A DNA stretch of 64,000 bases from Bradyrhizobium diazoefficiens (GCF_018131015.1 NZ_JAFCJJ010000013.1:124001-188000), one strand, 5' to 3'. Positions 53,369 to 63,417 are shown, numbered from the stretch's first letter. Notes: generated from the sequence alone by a model not told the origin. Numbers and translations are program-made.

Positions 53369-54136
53369 ATGGCCGCCGAAATTCGCACTTTCACCTGTTT
53401 AAACGACAATTTCGGCTATCTGATTCACGATCCGGCAACCAGGGCGACCGCCTCGATCGACGCGCCGGAGGCCGGTCCCATCCTGAAGGCGCTGGAGCGC
53501 GAAGGGTGGCAGCTCACCGACATCCTGATCACCCATCATCACGGCGACCATGTCGGCGGGGTTGCCGAGCTCAAGCAGAAATACAATTGCCGCGTCGTCG
53601 CCCCTCACGACAAGACGACCAGGATCGCCAATGTCGACCTGCGTGTCGCCAATGCCGACGTGGTCAAGGTCGGCAGCCTGCTCGCGCGCGTGCTGGAGAC
53701 GCCGGGCCACACGCTCGACCACGTCTCCTATGTGTTCGACACCGAGAAAACGCTGTTCGCCGCCGACACCCTGTTCTCGATCGGCTGCGGCCGGGTGTTC
53801 GAGGGCGACTATCCCATGATGTGGGACTCGCTGTTGAAGCTGCGGGCGCTGCCCGACGACTTCAAGCTCTATTGCGGCCACGAATACACCGCCTCCAACG
53901 TCAAGTTCGCGCTCACCGTCGACCCCGACAACGCGGCGCTGCAGGCACGAGCTGCGGAGGTCACGAGGCTGCGCGCCGAGAACAAGCCGACCATTCCCTC
54001 ACTGCTTGGTGATGAGAAGCGCGCAAACGTGTTCCTGCGCGCCGACGAACCTTCGGTCGCAGCCAGGCTACACATGAAGGGCGCGGATGCCGCCGCGGTG
54101 TTCGGCGAGCTGCGCGAGCGCAAGAACAAGTCTTGA
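53369..54136 (+). CDS. gloB: hydroxyacylglutathione hydrolase (glyoxalase II)
   Basis: A 255-residue metallo-beta-lactamase-fold enzyme that hydrolyses S-lactoylglutathione to lactate and glutathione. The metal-binding THHHGDHVGG is at 55-64, then TPGHTLDHVSY, AADTLFSIGCGRVFEG and CGHEYTASNVKFA. The C-terminal HAGH domain ends FGELRERKNK. The start ATG 53369 gives the normal N-terminus (EIRTFTCLNDNFGYLIHD). It works with glyoxalase I, which is not in the window. Confidence 0.95.
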   Translation: MAAEIRTFTCLNDNFGYLIHDPATRATASIDAPEAGPILKALEREGWQLTDILITHHHGDHVGGVAELKQKYNCRVVAPHDKTTRIANVDLRVANADVVKVGSLLARVLETPGHTLDHVSYVFDTEKTLFAADTLFSIGCGRVFEGDYPMMWDSLLKLRALPDDFKLYCGHEYTASNVKFALTVDPDNAALQARAAEVTRLRAENKPTIPSLLGDEKRANVFLRADEPSVAARLHMKGADAAAVFGELRERKNKS

Positions 54137-54159
54137 AGCACAAGCCCTGACGGGGATCG

Positions 54160-54582
54160 ATGCCGACCGCAGCCGAGATCATCGCGCGCCTTGAACTGCG
54201 ACCCCATCCCGAGGGCGGGCACTATCGCGAGACGTTTCGCGACCAGACCACGGACGCCAACGGGCGTTCGCGCTCGACCTCGATCTATTTCCTGCTGGCG
54301 CGCGGCGAGCGCTCGCACTGGCACCGCGTCGATGCGGTCGAGACCTGGCATTATTACGCCGGCAGCCCGCTGACGCTGCGCATCGCCCATGACGGTTGCT
54401 CGCAGCACGAGGTGCGGCTCGGCACGAACCTCGTGAGCGGGGAGCGGCCGCAGGCAATCGTGCCCGCGCAGGCCTGGCAATCCGCCGAGACGACGGGCGA
54501 GTGGACGCTGGTCGGCTGCACCGTGGCGCCGGCGTTTGAGTTCGCAGGCTTCGAGCTCGCGCCGCAGGGCTGGGAGCCCTGA
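54160..54582 (+). CDS. cupin domain protein (DUF985)
   Basis: A 140-residue single cupin of the DUF985 type: LELRPHPEGGHYRETFRD, TSIYFLLARGERSHWHRVDA, ETWHYYAGSPLTLRI and TVAPAFEFAGFELA. The HWHRVDAVETWHYY segment supplies likely metal-binding His residues. The family is of unknown function, possibly sugar-epimerase-like. It follows gloB by 23 bases and may share its transcript. Confidence 0.88.
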   Translation: MPTAAEIIARLELRPHPEGGHYRETFRDQTTDANGRSRSTSIYFLLARGERSHWHRVDAVETWHYYAGSPLTLRIAHDGCSQHEVRLGTNLVSGERPQAIVPAQAWQSAETTGEWTLVGCTVAPAFEFAGFELAPQGWEP

Positions 54583-54656
54583 AATCCGCGATCCGGAATC
54601 GGGTGGGTTCAATTCGCATCCCGTCTTAGGACTGCGCCTCCAGTCAAGAGGAGCGC

Positions 54657-55343
54657 ATGATGCATGGAACCCTCGGTCACGCCGCCGTCCAGATCGACCC
54701 GGCCATCCTGTATTTCGGAACCCCCGTCGTCCTGATCGGATCGACCAATGACCATGGCTCGCACAATCTCGCGCCGATGTCGTCGGCATGGTGGGTGGGC
54801 TGGCGCTGCATGCTCGGGCTCGCGCGCAACTCCAAGACCACCGAGAACATGATCCGCACCGGCGAATGCGTGCTCAATCTGCCATCGGCCGATCTCGTCG
54901 CCGCGGTCGACCGCCTCGCCCGCACCACGGGGTCGGATCCGGTGCCGCCCGGAAAGCTCCATCGCGGCTACCGGCACGAGAAGGACAAGTTCGGCCTCTG
55001 CGGACTGACGGCGCAATCGAGCGAAACGGTGCGCGCGCCGCGCGTGGCCGAGTGCCCGGTGCAGATGGAAGCCAAGGTCGCCCATGTGCATGAGATGGCG
55101 CAGGACGATGCGGTCTGGCGCAGCCGTCTTGCCGCGATCGAGGTCCGCATCACCCGCGTGCATGCGCATCCCGATATCATGATGAGGGGCGCAAGCAATC
55201 GCATCGATCCCGACAAATGGCGCCCACTGATCCTCAGCTTCCAGGAGTTCTATGGCCTGACGCCGCAGCGCCTGCAGCGCTCCGAGCTCGGGCAGATTCC
55301 CGAGGCGATGTACCGGCCGCCCGGCTGGCAGCCGGCGCCCTGA
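54657..55343 (+). CDS. flavin reductase-like (FMN-binding split barrel) protein
   Basis: A 228-residue protein with the split-barrel opening ILYFGTPVVLIGSTNDHGSH, NLAPMSSAWWVGWRCMLGLA and the RNSKTTENMIRTGECVLNLP segment, typical of FMN-binding flavin reductase-like proteins. The C-terminal part carries VECPVQ-type interface residues (AECPVQMEAKV). It probably reduces flavin with NAD(P)H or uses FMN as cofactor; no partner oxygenase is adjacent. Two ATG codons in tandem at 54657 leave the start uncertain by one residue. Confidence 0.85.
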   Translation: MMHGTLGHAAVQIDPAILYFGTPVVLIGSTNDHGSHNLAPMSSAWWVGWRCMLGLARNSKTTENMIRTGECVLNLPSADLVAAVDRLARTTGSDPVPPGKLHRGYRHEKDKFGLCGLTAQSSETVRAPRVAECPVQMEAKVAHVHEMAQDDAVWRSRLAAIEVRITRVHAHPDIMMRGASNRIDPDKWRPLILSFQEFYGLTPQRLQRSELGQIPEAMYRPPGWQPAP

Positions 55344-55346
55344 GTC

Positions 55347-56216
55347 TCATCGCTTCCTCAGCACCATGTCCTTGGCCGCAATCAGGCCGCCGCCGGCGAT
55401 CAGGATCGCGGCGATGGCGATGCTGGCGCTCGCCTTGGCGAAGCCGGCGGCGATGAGGAAGCCGGTCGAGAGCAGCGGCGTAGCGTAGGAGGCGGCGCCG
55501 AGCACGCGGATGTCGCCGCGCTTCATGCCGACGTCCCAGGCGTAGAAGGCAGCGCCGACGGGGCCGACGCCAAGCGCCAGCACCGACAGCCATTGCAGCG
55601 CCGTCTCGGGCCACACCGTGGTCTCGAGCAGGCCGTGCATCAGCGCAGCGAGCACGGACGTGGCAAGGCAGAAGCCCGCGACTGCATCGGTCGGCACCGC
55701 CTTCAGCCGCCGCGACAACACCGAATAGGTCGCCCAGACGAAGGCGGCGATGACGGCCGCGATCAGGCCCGGCACCGCTCCCGGCGCAAAGCTGGTCGTG
55801 TTGCCGGCAAACAGCATCACGGTGCCGACGAGGCCGAGCACGGCGCCGATGACATGATGGGCGGCGAGCCGCTCGCCCGGCAGGAAGGACGAGAACAGCA
55901 CGATCAGCAGCGGCCAGAGATAGTTCAACAGGCCCGCCTCGGCCGGCGGCGCGAAGCGCAGCGCAAGGAAATAGAGCGCGTGATAGCCGAACAGGCCGCC
56001 GATGCCGACCGCCCACACGAGGAGCGGCTGGCGCAGACTGTTCGCCGCCTCGCTGCGGCCGATCCAGGTCAGGAGGCCGACCAGCCCGCCGATCGCAAAG
56101 GTCATCGCGGCAAGCTGGAAGGCCGGGATCTTTCCGGTCGCGACCGTCAACACGGCGAGCAGCGACCACATCATGATCGCGATCAGTCCGATCAGCGTGG
56201 CTGTGCGCGGGGTCAT
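55347..56216 (-). CDS. DMT superfamily (EamA) transporter
   Basis: A 289-residue, ten-helix transporter with two EamA repeats (TLIGLIAIMMWSLLAVLTVA ... LNYLWPLLIVLFSSFLPGER; second repeat AAVIAAFVWATYSVLSRRLK). The sequence resembles YddG-like aromatic amino acid exporters, chiefly in the LNYLWP motif, but the substrate is unproven. The start ATG 56216 begins the first helix; a longer frame runs into an upstream palindrome. It is convergent with the flavin reductase gene. Confidence 0.87.
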   Translation of the reverse strand: MTPRTATLIGLIAIMMWSLLAVLTVATGKIPAFQLAAMTFAIGGLVGLLTWIGRSEAANSLRQPLLVWAVGIGGLFGYHALYFLALRFAPPAEAGLLNYLWPLLIVLFSSFLPGERLAAHHVIGAVLGLVGTVMLFAGNTTSFAPGAVPGLIAAVIAAFVWATYSVLSRRLKAVPTDAVAGFCLATSVLAALMHGLLETTVWPETALQWLSVLALGVGPVGAAFYAWDVGMKRGDIRVLGAASYATPLLSTGFLIAAGFAKASASIAIAAILIAGGGLIAAKDMVLRKR

Positions 56217-56229
56217 CGAGGGGCTCTGA

Positions 56230-56268
56230 GGACGCTTATGCCCGGCACCGGGCCGGGCATTTGCGTCC
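56230..56268. repeat. ATGCCCGGC-type palindrome upstream of EamA gene
   Basis: GGACGCTTATGCCCGGC (56230-56246) faces GCCGGGCATTTGCGTCC (56252-56268) with a 5-base loop and one mismatch. The core stem is shared with 29909-29933. It lies just upstream of the transporter start and downstream of phaB. Confidence 0.65.
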
Positions 56269-56344
56269 TTCACTATCGCCTTGTCGCGCCTGAGGCTACA
56301 GGCTTTTGGCGCGAAGGCCTCCAGCCCGGAAGCATGACATCAGG

Positions 56345-57070
56345 TCAGGCCTGATACTGGCCGCCATTGATGGTCAGCGTCGATCCGGTGATGAACCCGG
56401 CCTCGTCGGCGGCGAGGAACACGACCGCGCGCGCGATCTCCTCGGGCTCGCCGAGCCGGCTGACCGGGATCTGCGGGATCACGTTCTTCTCCAGAACATC
56501 CTTCGGCACCGCCTGCACCATTTCGGTGTTGATGTAGCCGGGGCATATCGCGTTCACGGTGATGCCGCCCTTGGCGTTCTCGAGCGCGAGCGCCTTGGTG
56601 AAGCCGATGTCGCCGGCCTTCGCCGCGGAATAATTGACCTGGCCGAACTGCCCCTTCTGGCCGTTGATCGACGAGATCGAGATGATGCGGCCGAATTTTC
56701 GCGAACGCATGCCTTCGATCACCGGGCGCGTCATGTTGAAGAGCGAGCCGAGATTGGTGTTGATGACGGCGTTCCACTGCTCCAGCGTCATCTTGTGGAA
56801 AGCGGTGTCGCGGGTGATGCCGGCATTGTTGACGAGCACCTCGATCGGCCCGAGATCGGCCTCGACCTTCTTGACGCCGTCGGCGCAGGCCTCGAACGAG
56901 GCAACGTCCCATTTGTAGACGGCGATGCCGGTCTCGGCCTTGAACTTCTCCGCCGCGGCGTCATTGCCGGCATAGCTCGCCGCGACCTTGTAGCCGGCCG
57001 CCTTCAGCGCCTTGCTGATCGCAGCACCAATGCCCCGCGTACCACCCGTCACCAGTGCAACTCGTGCCAT
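56345..57070 (-). CDS. phaB: acetoacetyl-CoA reductase
   Basis: A 241-residue short-chain dehydrogenase making (R)-3-hydroxybutyryl-CoA with NADPH for polyhydroxybutyrate. The cofactor motif TGGTRGIG is at 8-15, NNAG at 81-84 and the catalytic Tyr147-x3-Lys151 in NYSAAKAG. The segment AGNDAAAEKFKAETGIAVYK and SRLGEPEEIARAVVFLAADE fit PhaB. It lies downstream of phaA on the same strand, 225 bases away, with a terminator-like hairpin between. Confidence 0.95.
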   Translation of the reverse strand: MARVALVTGGTRGIGAAISKALKAAGYKVAASYAGNDAAAEKFKAETGIAVYKWDVASFEACADGVKKVEADLGPIEVLVNNAGITRDTAFHKMTLEQWNAVINTNLGSLFNMTRPVIEGMRSRKFGRIISISSINGQKGQFGQVNYSAAKAGDIGFTKALALENAKGGITVNAICPGYINTEMVQAVPKDVLEKNVIPQIPVSRLGEPEEIARAVVFLAADEAGFITGSTLTINGGQYQA

Positions 57071-57160
57071 GTCGTTTTCCTTCCCTCGGGCTCTTCGAAC
57101 GTTTCTTCGCGACCAGTTTTAACGCTGGATTATGCGATAGGTTTGACCGACATCAAGAAT

Positions 57161-57194
57161 AAAACGCCCGGCAATGAGCCGGGCGTTTTTCTTT
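57161..57194 (-). terminator. intrinsic terminator between phaA and phaB
   Basis: AAAACGCCCGGC (57161-57172) pairs perfectly with GCCGGGCGTTTT (57178-57189) around AATGA. On the minus strand it ends in a TTTT run, so it should stop or attenuate transcription from phaA before phaB. Plus-strand read-out also has a T-rich tail (to 57194). Confidence 0.85.
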
Positions 57195-57295
57195 AGTCGA
57201 GGCGTGCGCGGCTGCGAAGAATATTTGATTTGCAACCGCCGCCTTTTTAGTCGCGTGCAACGCACTCACGTCTCGTGTGCAGCGCACGCGACACT

Positions 57296-58474
<1,179 letters not shown>

Positions 58475-58789
58475 GGGCATCTCCTGAGGCTTGAGGTTCT
58501 GAAGAGGGGCGGGCGGGCTCCGGGGAAACGGCCCGTCAGTCTCGTCCGGCATCCTGTTAACGACGTTGAGGCATGTCAATCGGCCGGAGGCCGAATTCAT
58601 GCCGCAGCGCATTCAAAACAGTGTTCCTGACGTTTCTGCAAGCAGGTTTTTGCTGTGCAATTAACCGTGCCGCACAAAACGGTAGCGTGACCCCTTTGAA
58701 AATGCTTATTTTGTTGCGTTGCGTACTCGTCCCCGCCTTGCGGCACTGCCGCAGGTTCCCGTTCTCAGCGTCTTTCCAAGTGAGAGCCC
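58475..58789. promoter_or_regulatory. phaA-phaR divergent promoter region with TGC...GCA inverted repeats
   Basis: This 315-base gap holds several short dyads: CTGC-AA-GCAG (58636-58645), TTGC-TGT-GCAA (58650-58660) and TGCGGC-ACT-GCCGCA (58739-58753). PhaR proteins are reported to bind TGC-rich inverted repeats near pha genes, so these are candidate sites for autoregulation and phaA control. No coding sequence is seen. Confidence 0.45.
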
Positions 58790-59371
58790 ATGGCGAAATC
58801 AGACCAACCCACCACCATCAAGAAATACGCGAATCGCCGGCTCTACAACACCGGAACGAGCACCTATGTGACGCTGGAAGACCTCGCCGCGATGGTCAAG
58901 GAGGGCGAGGATTTCCTGGTCTACGACGCCAAGACCGGCGACGACATCACCCGCTCCGTGCTGGCCCAGATCATCTTCGAGCAGGAGAACAAGGCCGGCC
59001 AGAACCTGTTGCCGACCACCTTCCTCCGCCAGCTCATCCGCTTCTACGGCGACAGCATGCAGATGGTCGTGCCGAAATATCTGGAGCAGTCGATCGCGAC
59101 GCTGACCCAGGAGCAGGAGAAGTTCCGCAAGCAGATCGCCAACACGCTGTCCGGCACTCCTTTTGCTCCTTTGGAAGAACAAGTCCGCCGCAACATGGAA
59201 CTGTTCCAGCAGACCTTCTCGATGTTCAAGCCGTTTGCCGCGCCGCGCTCGGCAGACCCGGAGCCCGATGCAACGGTCGAGGCCGCGAAGGACAACAACA
59301 TCGACGATCTGCGCCAGCAGATGAAGGAAATGCAGGAACGCCTCGAGCGGATGTCCAAGAAGGACGAGTAG
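58790..59371 (+). CDS. phaR: polyhydroxyalkanoate synthesis regulator PhaR
   Basis: A 193-residue PhaR. The PHB accumulation DNA-binding domain (~8-70) opens TTIKKYANRRLYNTGTSTYV, TLEDLAAMVKEGEDFLVYDA and continues through DITRSVLAQIIFEQE. A second conserved segment (LPTTFLRQLIRFYGDSMQMV) follows, and the C-terminal half is helical and charged, ending in a coiled-coil-like stretch. PhaR represses phasin and pha genes and binds polymer granules. It is divergent from phaA. Confidence 0.95.
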   Translation: MAKSDQPTTIKKYANRRLYNTGTSTYVTLEDLAAMVKEGEDFLVYDAKTGDDITRSVLAQIIFEQENKAGQNLLPTTFLRQLIRFYGDSMQMVVPKYLEQSIATLTQEQEKFRKQIANTLSGTPFAPLEEQVRRNMELFQQTFSMFKPFAAPRSADPEPDATVEAAKDNNIDDLRQQMKEMQERLERMSKKDE

Positions 59372-59446
59372 GTCCCCTTTCAAGCCGCCGCTTCCTGGAA
59401 GCGGCGGAATCTACGCATTCTCGTCCCGGCCAGCGCCGGAGCCGCC

Positions 59447-60064
59447 ATGTCAGAGCGCAGCGCACATTGGGACAAGGTCTACGCCACCAAGGGCGAGGCC
59501 GAGGTGAGCTGGTTTCAGGACAGCCCGTCGATCTCCCTTGAGATGATCCGCGCGGCCGGCGCGGATCATGGCGCAGCCATCATCGACGTCGGCGGCGGTG
59601 CGTCACGCCTGGTCGACGCCCTGCTGCGGGACGGCTATCGCGAGCTCACGGTGCTCGACCTCTCCACCAACGCGCTGGATGCGGCGAAGCGACGGCTGGG
59701 CGCGGCCGCTTCGATGGTCGACTGGATCGTTGCCGACGCCACGACATGGCGACCGGCAAAGGCCTACGATGTCTGGCATGATCGCGCGGCATTCCACTTC
59801 CTGACCGATCCGCGCGACAGGGCGGCCTATGTCGAGCGCCTGCGGTTGGCCGTCGCACTCCATGGGCACGTCATCATCGCGACCTTTGCACCCGACGGTC
59901 CGGAGAAATGCAGCGGCCTGCCGGTGCAGCGCCATGACAGCGCCAGCCTCGCAGCGGAGCTCGGGCCGGGGTTCGAGCTCGTCGAGACGCGCAGCGAGAC
60001 GCATCACACGCCGTGGAATGCGACGCAGGCGTTTCAGTTCAGCCGGTTTCAAAGGCGTTCGTAA
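59447..60064 (+). CDS. class I SAM-dependent methyltransferase
   Basis: A 205-residue methyltransferase: SERSAHWDKVYATKGEAEVS followed by WFQ, motif I AAIIDVGGGASRLVDALL, motif II LTVLDLSTNALDAAKRRL and YDVWHDRAAFHFLTDPRDRA. The WDKVY...WFQ opening marks a family of small bacterial methyltransferases that includes putative thiol or tellurite-resistance enzymes. The substrate is unknown. It is downstream of phaR by 75 bases. Confidence 0.85.
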   Translation: MSERSAHWDKVYATKGEAEVSWFQDSPSISLEMIRAAGADHGAAIIDVGGGASRLVDALLRDGYRELTVLDLSTNALDAAKRRLGAAASMVDWIVADATTWRPAKAYDVWHDRAAFHFLTDPRDRAAYVERLRLAVALHGHVIIATFAPDGPEKCSGLPVQRHDSASLAAELGPGFELVETRSETHHTPWNATQAFQFSRFQRRS

Positions 60065-60113
60065 GAGACGGCGTGCCCATGCCGCATTCTCGGTGTCGTC
60101 CTGGCGAAAGCTC

Positions 60114-61001
60114 CTACGCCGCCAGCTTCACCGCATGGGCAAAATCCCAATAGAGTTTTCGCGCCCTGGTGTAGAACGGGCCGGGCTTCAGCTCGCGCTC
60201 GTCGATGCGGATCACCGGCGCGACCTTGGCGAAATTGCCGGTGGAAAAAATCTCGTCGGCGGCGAGGAAGTCGGCATAGCGCAGCGTCTTCTCGACCACG
60301 GTGACGCCGTCGCCGCGAAGCAAAGCGATGACGCGCTGGCGCGTGATGCCGTTGAGGAAGGTGCCGTTCGGCACCGGCGTGTAGACCACGCCGTCTTTGG
60401 CCATGAACACGTTGGAATTGCCGAACTCGGCAACATTGCCGAGCATGTCGAGCAACAGCGCGTTCTGGAAGCCGCGCGAAGCTGCCTCCGCCAGCGCCCG
60501 CGAATTGTTCGGATACAGACACGCCGCCTTGGCGTCGACCGGCGCGCATTCGGCCGTGGGCCTGCGGAACGGCGACAGCGTGATCGCGTTGCCGACCGGT
60601 TTCGGCATCGGCGCCTCGTAGATGCACAGGCACCAGTTGGTGGTTTCGGGGTCGAACAGCACGCCGCCGCCCGAGCCGTTCTGCGCCCAGTACATCGGAC
60701 GGACGTAAAGTTCTGCATTCGCCGAAAAGCGCGCGATGCCTTCGTTCGCGAGCCCGAGCCAGGCATTGGCATCGACCACCGGCTTCAGGCCGAAATTGAT
60801 CGCCGATTGATTGGCACGGGCGACGTGACGGTCGAGATCGGGGGCCACGCCTTCGAAGGCGCGCGCGCCGTCGAACACCACGGAGCCGAGCCAGGCGCCA
60901 TGCGTGCGCGGCCCCATGATCGGCACGTTGCCGTCATGCCATTTACCCTCGAAGAAGGTCCAGCTCGGCGAATATTCGATGGGTTTCTTGATCTCGGCCA
61001 T
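60114..61001 (-). CDS. ilvE: branched-chain amino acid aminotransferase (class IV PLP)
   Basis: A 295-residue fold-type IV transaminase. The PLP lysine is Lys158 in VDAKAACLYPNNSRALAEA, with the cofactor Glu in EFGNSNVFMAKDG and TPVPNGTFLNGITRQRVIAL. The N-terminus has GAWLGSVVFDGARAFEGVAP. It would interconvert Leu/Ile/Val with their keto acids; a D-amino-acid or other class IV activity cannot be excluded. It is convergent with the methyltransferase gene. Confidence 0.88.
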   Translation of the reverse strand: MAEIKKPIEYSPSWTFFEGKWHDGNVPIMGPRTHGAWLGSVVFDGARAFEGVAPDLDRHVARANQSAINFGLKPVVDANAWLGLANEGIARFSANAELYVRPMYWAQNGSGGGVLFDPETTNWCLCIYEAPMPKPVGNAITLSPFRRPTAECAPVDAKAACLYPNNSRALAEAASRGFQNALLLDMLGNVAEFGNSNVFMAKDGVVYTPVPNGTFLNGITRQRVIALLRGDGVTVVEKTLRYADFLAADEIFSTGNFAKVAPVIRIDERELKPGPFYTRARKLYWDFAHAVKLAA

Positions 61002-61149
61002 GGTCGGCCTCCCCTGGGAAATATCCGGGCACTATTCTCCCAATTCCTAAAGGATTTCCTGCGGGGAATTGCAACCCTCCCCTCCCGGCGACGGCACGCA
61101 ATGTTGCGCACAAACGGGCTATAGTGCCAGCCTTGTTACGGAGTCCCCC

Positions 61150-62085
61150 ATGCCGCTCGACCCGCTCGCAAAGCGCTTGTTGACCATGATGGCCGCGGCC
61201 GGGCCGCAGGCGCGGAGCCGGCCGAGCGTCGAAGCGCGGCGGCAGTCGCTGGCGAAGCTGATGCAGTTTTCGCGCGCCGAGGCGCCGAATGTGACGGCCT
61301 CCGACGGCGTGCTGGCGGGCCCCGGCTCGGAGCTTCCCTATCGCCTTTATTCACCCGCATCCGCCGGCGAGCGCGCGCCGGGCTTCGTATTCTTTCACGG
61401 CGGCGGCCTCGTCGCCGGCAGTATCGCGACCCACGACCGCATCGCGGCGGCCCTTGCGCATGCGACCGGCTGCCGCCTGGTCTCGGTCGATTATCGCCTC
61501 GCGCCCGAGCACAAATTTCCCGCCGCCGTCGACGACGCCATTGCCGCCACCGAGTGGGTCGCGCGGCAAGCCTCCTCGCTCGGCATCGACGCGGAACGGC
61601 TGGTGGTCGGCGGCGATTCCGCCGGCGCCACGCTCGCCGCGATCGTATGCCAGCAGGCGCAGCAGAGCGCCGGCCTGTCGATATCAGCGCAATGCCTGAT
61701 CTGCCCGGTGCTGGATTTCGAGGAGACCTCGCCCTCGCGCGAGGCGTTCGCCGAGGGGCATCTGATCGACCGCGCGACGATCGAGGCCGACCTCGCCGAC
61801 TATCTGCCCGATGGCATCGACGCCGCCGATCCCCGCGTCTCGCCGCTCCGCACGACAAGGCTCGCCGGCTTGCCGACGGCGATCATCCATACCGCCGAGT
61901 TCGACCCGATGCGCGACGAAGGCAATGCCTATGCGCGCAAGCTGCTCGCCGCGGGTGTTGCGGTCGAGCACGTCTGCCATGACGGCATGGTTCACAATTT
62001 CCACGCCATGGGCGCCATCCTGCCGCAGGCACAACTCGTGCTCTCGCAGATCGGCGAGCAGGTGCGGCGGGCGGTCGCGGGTTGA
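61150..62085 (+). CDS. alpha/beta hydrolase, hormone-sensitive lipase family esterase
   Basis: A 311-residue HSL-type esterase. The oxyanion motif HGGG is at 83-86 (FFHGGGLVAGS), the nucleophile Ser157 in VGGDSAGATLA, the acid in TAEFDPMRDEG and the His in CHDGMVHNFHAMG. VDYRLAPEHKFPAAVDDA is diagnostic. It hydrolyses short-chain esters. ATG 61150 is chosen because it starts the usual helical cap. No signal peptide. Confidence 0.92.
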   Translation: MPLDPLAKRLLTMMAAAGPQARSRPSVEARRQSLAKLMQFSRAEAPNVTASDGVLAGPGSELPYRLYSPASAGERAPGFVFFHGGGLVAGSIATHDRIAAALAHATGCRLVSVDYRLAPEHKFPAAVDDAIAATEWVARQASSLGIDAERLVVGGDSAGATLAAIVCQQAQQSAGLSISAQCLICPVLDFEETSPSREAFAEGHLIDRATIEADLADYLPDGIDAADPRVSPLRTTRLAGLPTAIIHTAEFDPMRDEGNAYARKLLAAGVAVEHVCHDGMVHNFHAMGAILPQAQLVLSQIGEQVRRAVAG

Positions 62086-62088
62086 GGA

Positions 62089-62331
62089 TCACGCCCGCGC
62101 GTCGAGGACCGCGCGCGCCGCCTCGACATAGTCCCGCCAATGCATGTCCGCATAGCGTTCTGCCTGGCGCGCGCAGGCGACGTCGGGCGCATGCGCCGCC
62201 GCGATCATGCGCGCAAAACGCTCTTCGGCCACCGTCGCACCGTCAAATGCAGGTGCGGGCGCGGCGGCCGCTCCCGGAGCCACCGCGAGCCCCGCCATGC
62301 CAGCGAGCAAGATACGGCGAGACGTGGTCAT
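62089..62331 (-). CDS. small exported protein of unknown function
   Basis: An 80-residue protein read from ATG 62331. The N-terminus MTTSRRILLAGMAGLAVAPG is a signal with paired arginines and cleavage near PGAAAAPA. The mature ~55 residues (FARMIAAAHAPDVACARQAE, RYADMHWRDYVEAARAVLDA) are helical with one cysteine. I recognise no family. It ends three bases from the esterase stop and is divergent from the next exported protein. Confidence 0.65.
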   Translation of the reverse strand: MTTSRRILLAGMAGLAVAPGAAAAPAPAFDGATVAEERFARMIAAAHAPDVACARQAERYADMHWRDYVEAARAVLDARA

Positions 62332-62514
62332 GGCTGTCCTCCTCCATTGCCCGGCCTGCACTCTGGCGGGCGAGTGTGTCAGTCCGATCACGGCAGAGTA
62401 ACCGCGCATGCCGGTGCCGTCCATCGCTTGCGGATAGCGCTTGACCACGGAGACGATCACGTTCCATCTAGCGGACAGTTTCCCGCATCGCCGCGCCCCG
62501 CGCCGGATTGTCAC

Positions 62515-63417
62515 GTGTCCCACCGCAGCCAATCGTTCCGCCCTTTGCGCGCTCTCGCGATGACGATGTTTTGCCTGCTGATGCCGCCCAACCTCGCCCT
62601 CGCCGCAGAGGCCGACGAGGACGCGACCGCCAAGCCCGACGTCCCCAACATCTATCTCGATCTGCGCACGACCTATGCGACGATCCCCGCAGGCTCGCTC
62701 GGGCTCGGATTTGGAAACACCTCGCTGTCGGCGCCGCTCGAAGCTCTGGCGGCACGACGCGGCGCGACGCTCCCGGGCGGCCTGCCCGCGGCAAAGTCGA
62801 TGATCGTCGACCTGCCGCTGACCGTGGACGTCAGCGATCGCGTCTCGCTCTATGGCGGCATATCCGGCTCGACGATCGATGTCGGCACCGGCTGGTCGAC
62901 GTTCGACATCACGAGCTGGAACATCGGCGTCCACGCCGACATCTACCAGCAGAACGGCGGAACCATCCCGACGATCACGCTGCAATCCACCCTGACGCAG
63001 TCGGTGCCCAACGAACAGGGCATGACGACGTCCTTCAATCACATCCTGGAATTCGACTACGCGCTGGACGAGGACGAGACGCGCGGCTGGCTGGCGGGCG
63101 TGCAATACACCCACACCGACATCGCCAGCCAGCTCGCCAGCATCCGGCCGAACACGATCCTCTATGCCGGCGGCTATTATCAATGGCCGAGCAACTGGAA
63201 GTTCACCGGGCGCCTCGGCGTGCAGTCGTTCGGCGGCGCGCAGATGGCGCGCCGGACCTTGGCGGAGTCCTACACCCAGCCGGTCCTGCGGTTCGATCTC
63301 GACCGCATGGACGACAACGACAACCGCCTGTTCGGAATTACCGCGCAGATCGCATGGGTGCCGAAGCCGTCGTATCAGGTAACGCTGCGGACGCCGCTCT
63401 ACGCCGTCCGCAACTAG
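62515..63417 (+). CDS. exported, probable outer-membrane beta-barrel protein
   Basis: A 300-residue protein. GTG 62515 gives a good signal peptide (SHRSQSFRPLRALAMTMFCL and LMPPNLALAAEAD); ATG 62560 would remove its basic part. The mature chain has alternating polar/hydrophobic strands with aromatic ends (VSLYGGISGSTIDVG, NIGVHADIYQQNGG, EFDYALDEDETRGWLAGVQY, ILYAGGYYQWPSNWKFTGRL) and ends in a strand (YQVTLRTPLYAVRN). This looks like a small outer-membrane barrel, but no family is recognised. Confidence 0.72.
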   Translation: MSHRSQSFRPLRALAMTMFCLLMPPNLALAAEADEDATAKPDVPNIYLDLRTTYATIPAGSLGLGFGNTSLSAPLEALAARRGATLPGGLPAAKSMIVDLPLTVDVSDRVSLYGGISGSTIDVGTGWSTFDITSWNIGVHADIYQQNGGTIPTITLQSTLTQSVPNEQGMTTSFNHILEFDYALDEDETRGWLAGVQYTHTDIASQLASIRPNTILYAGGYYQWPSNWKFTGRLGVQSFGGAQMARRTLAESYTQPVLRFDLDRMDDNDNRLFGITAQIAWVPKPSYQVTLRTPLYAVRN

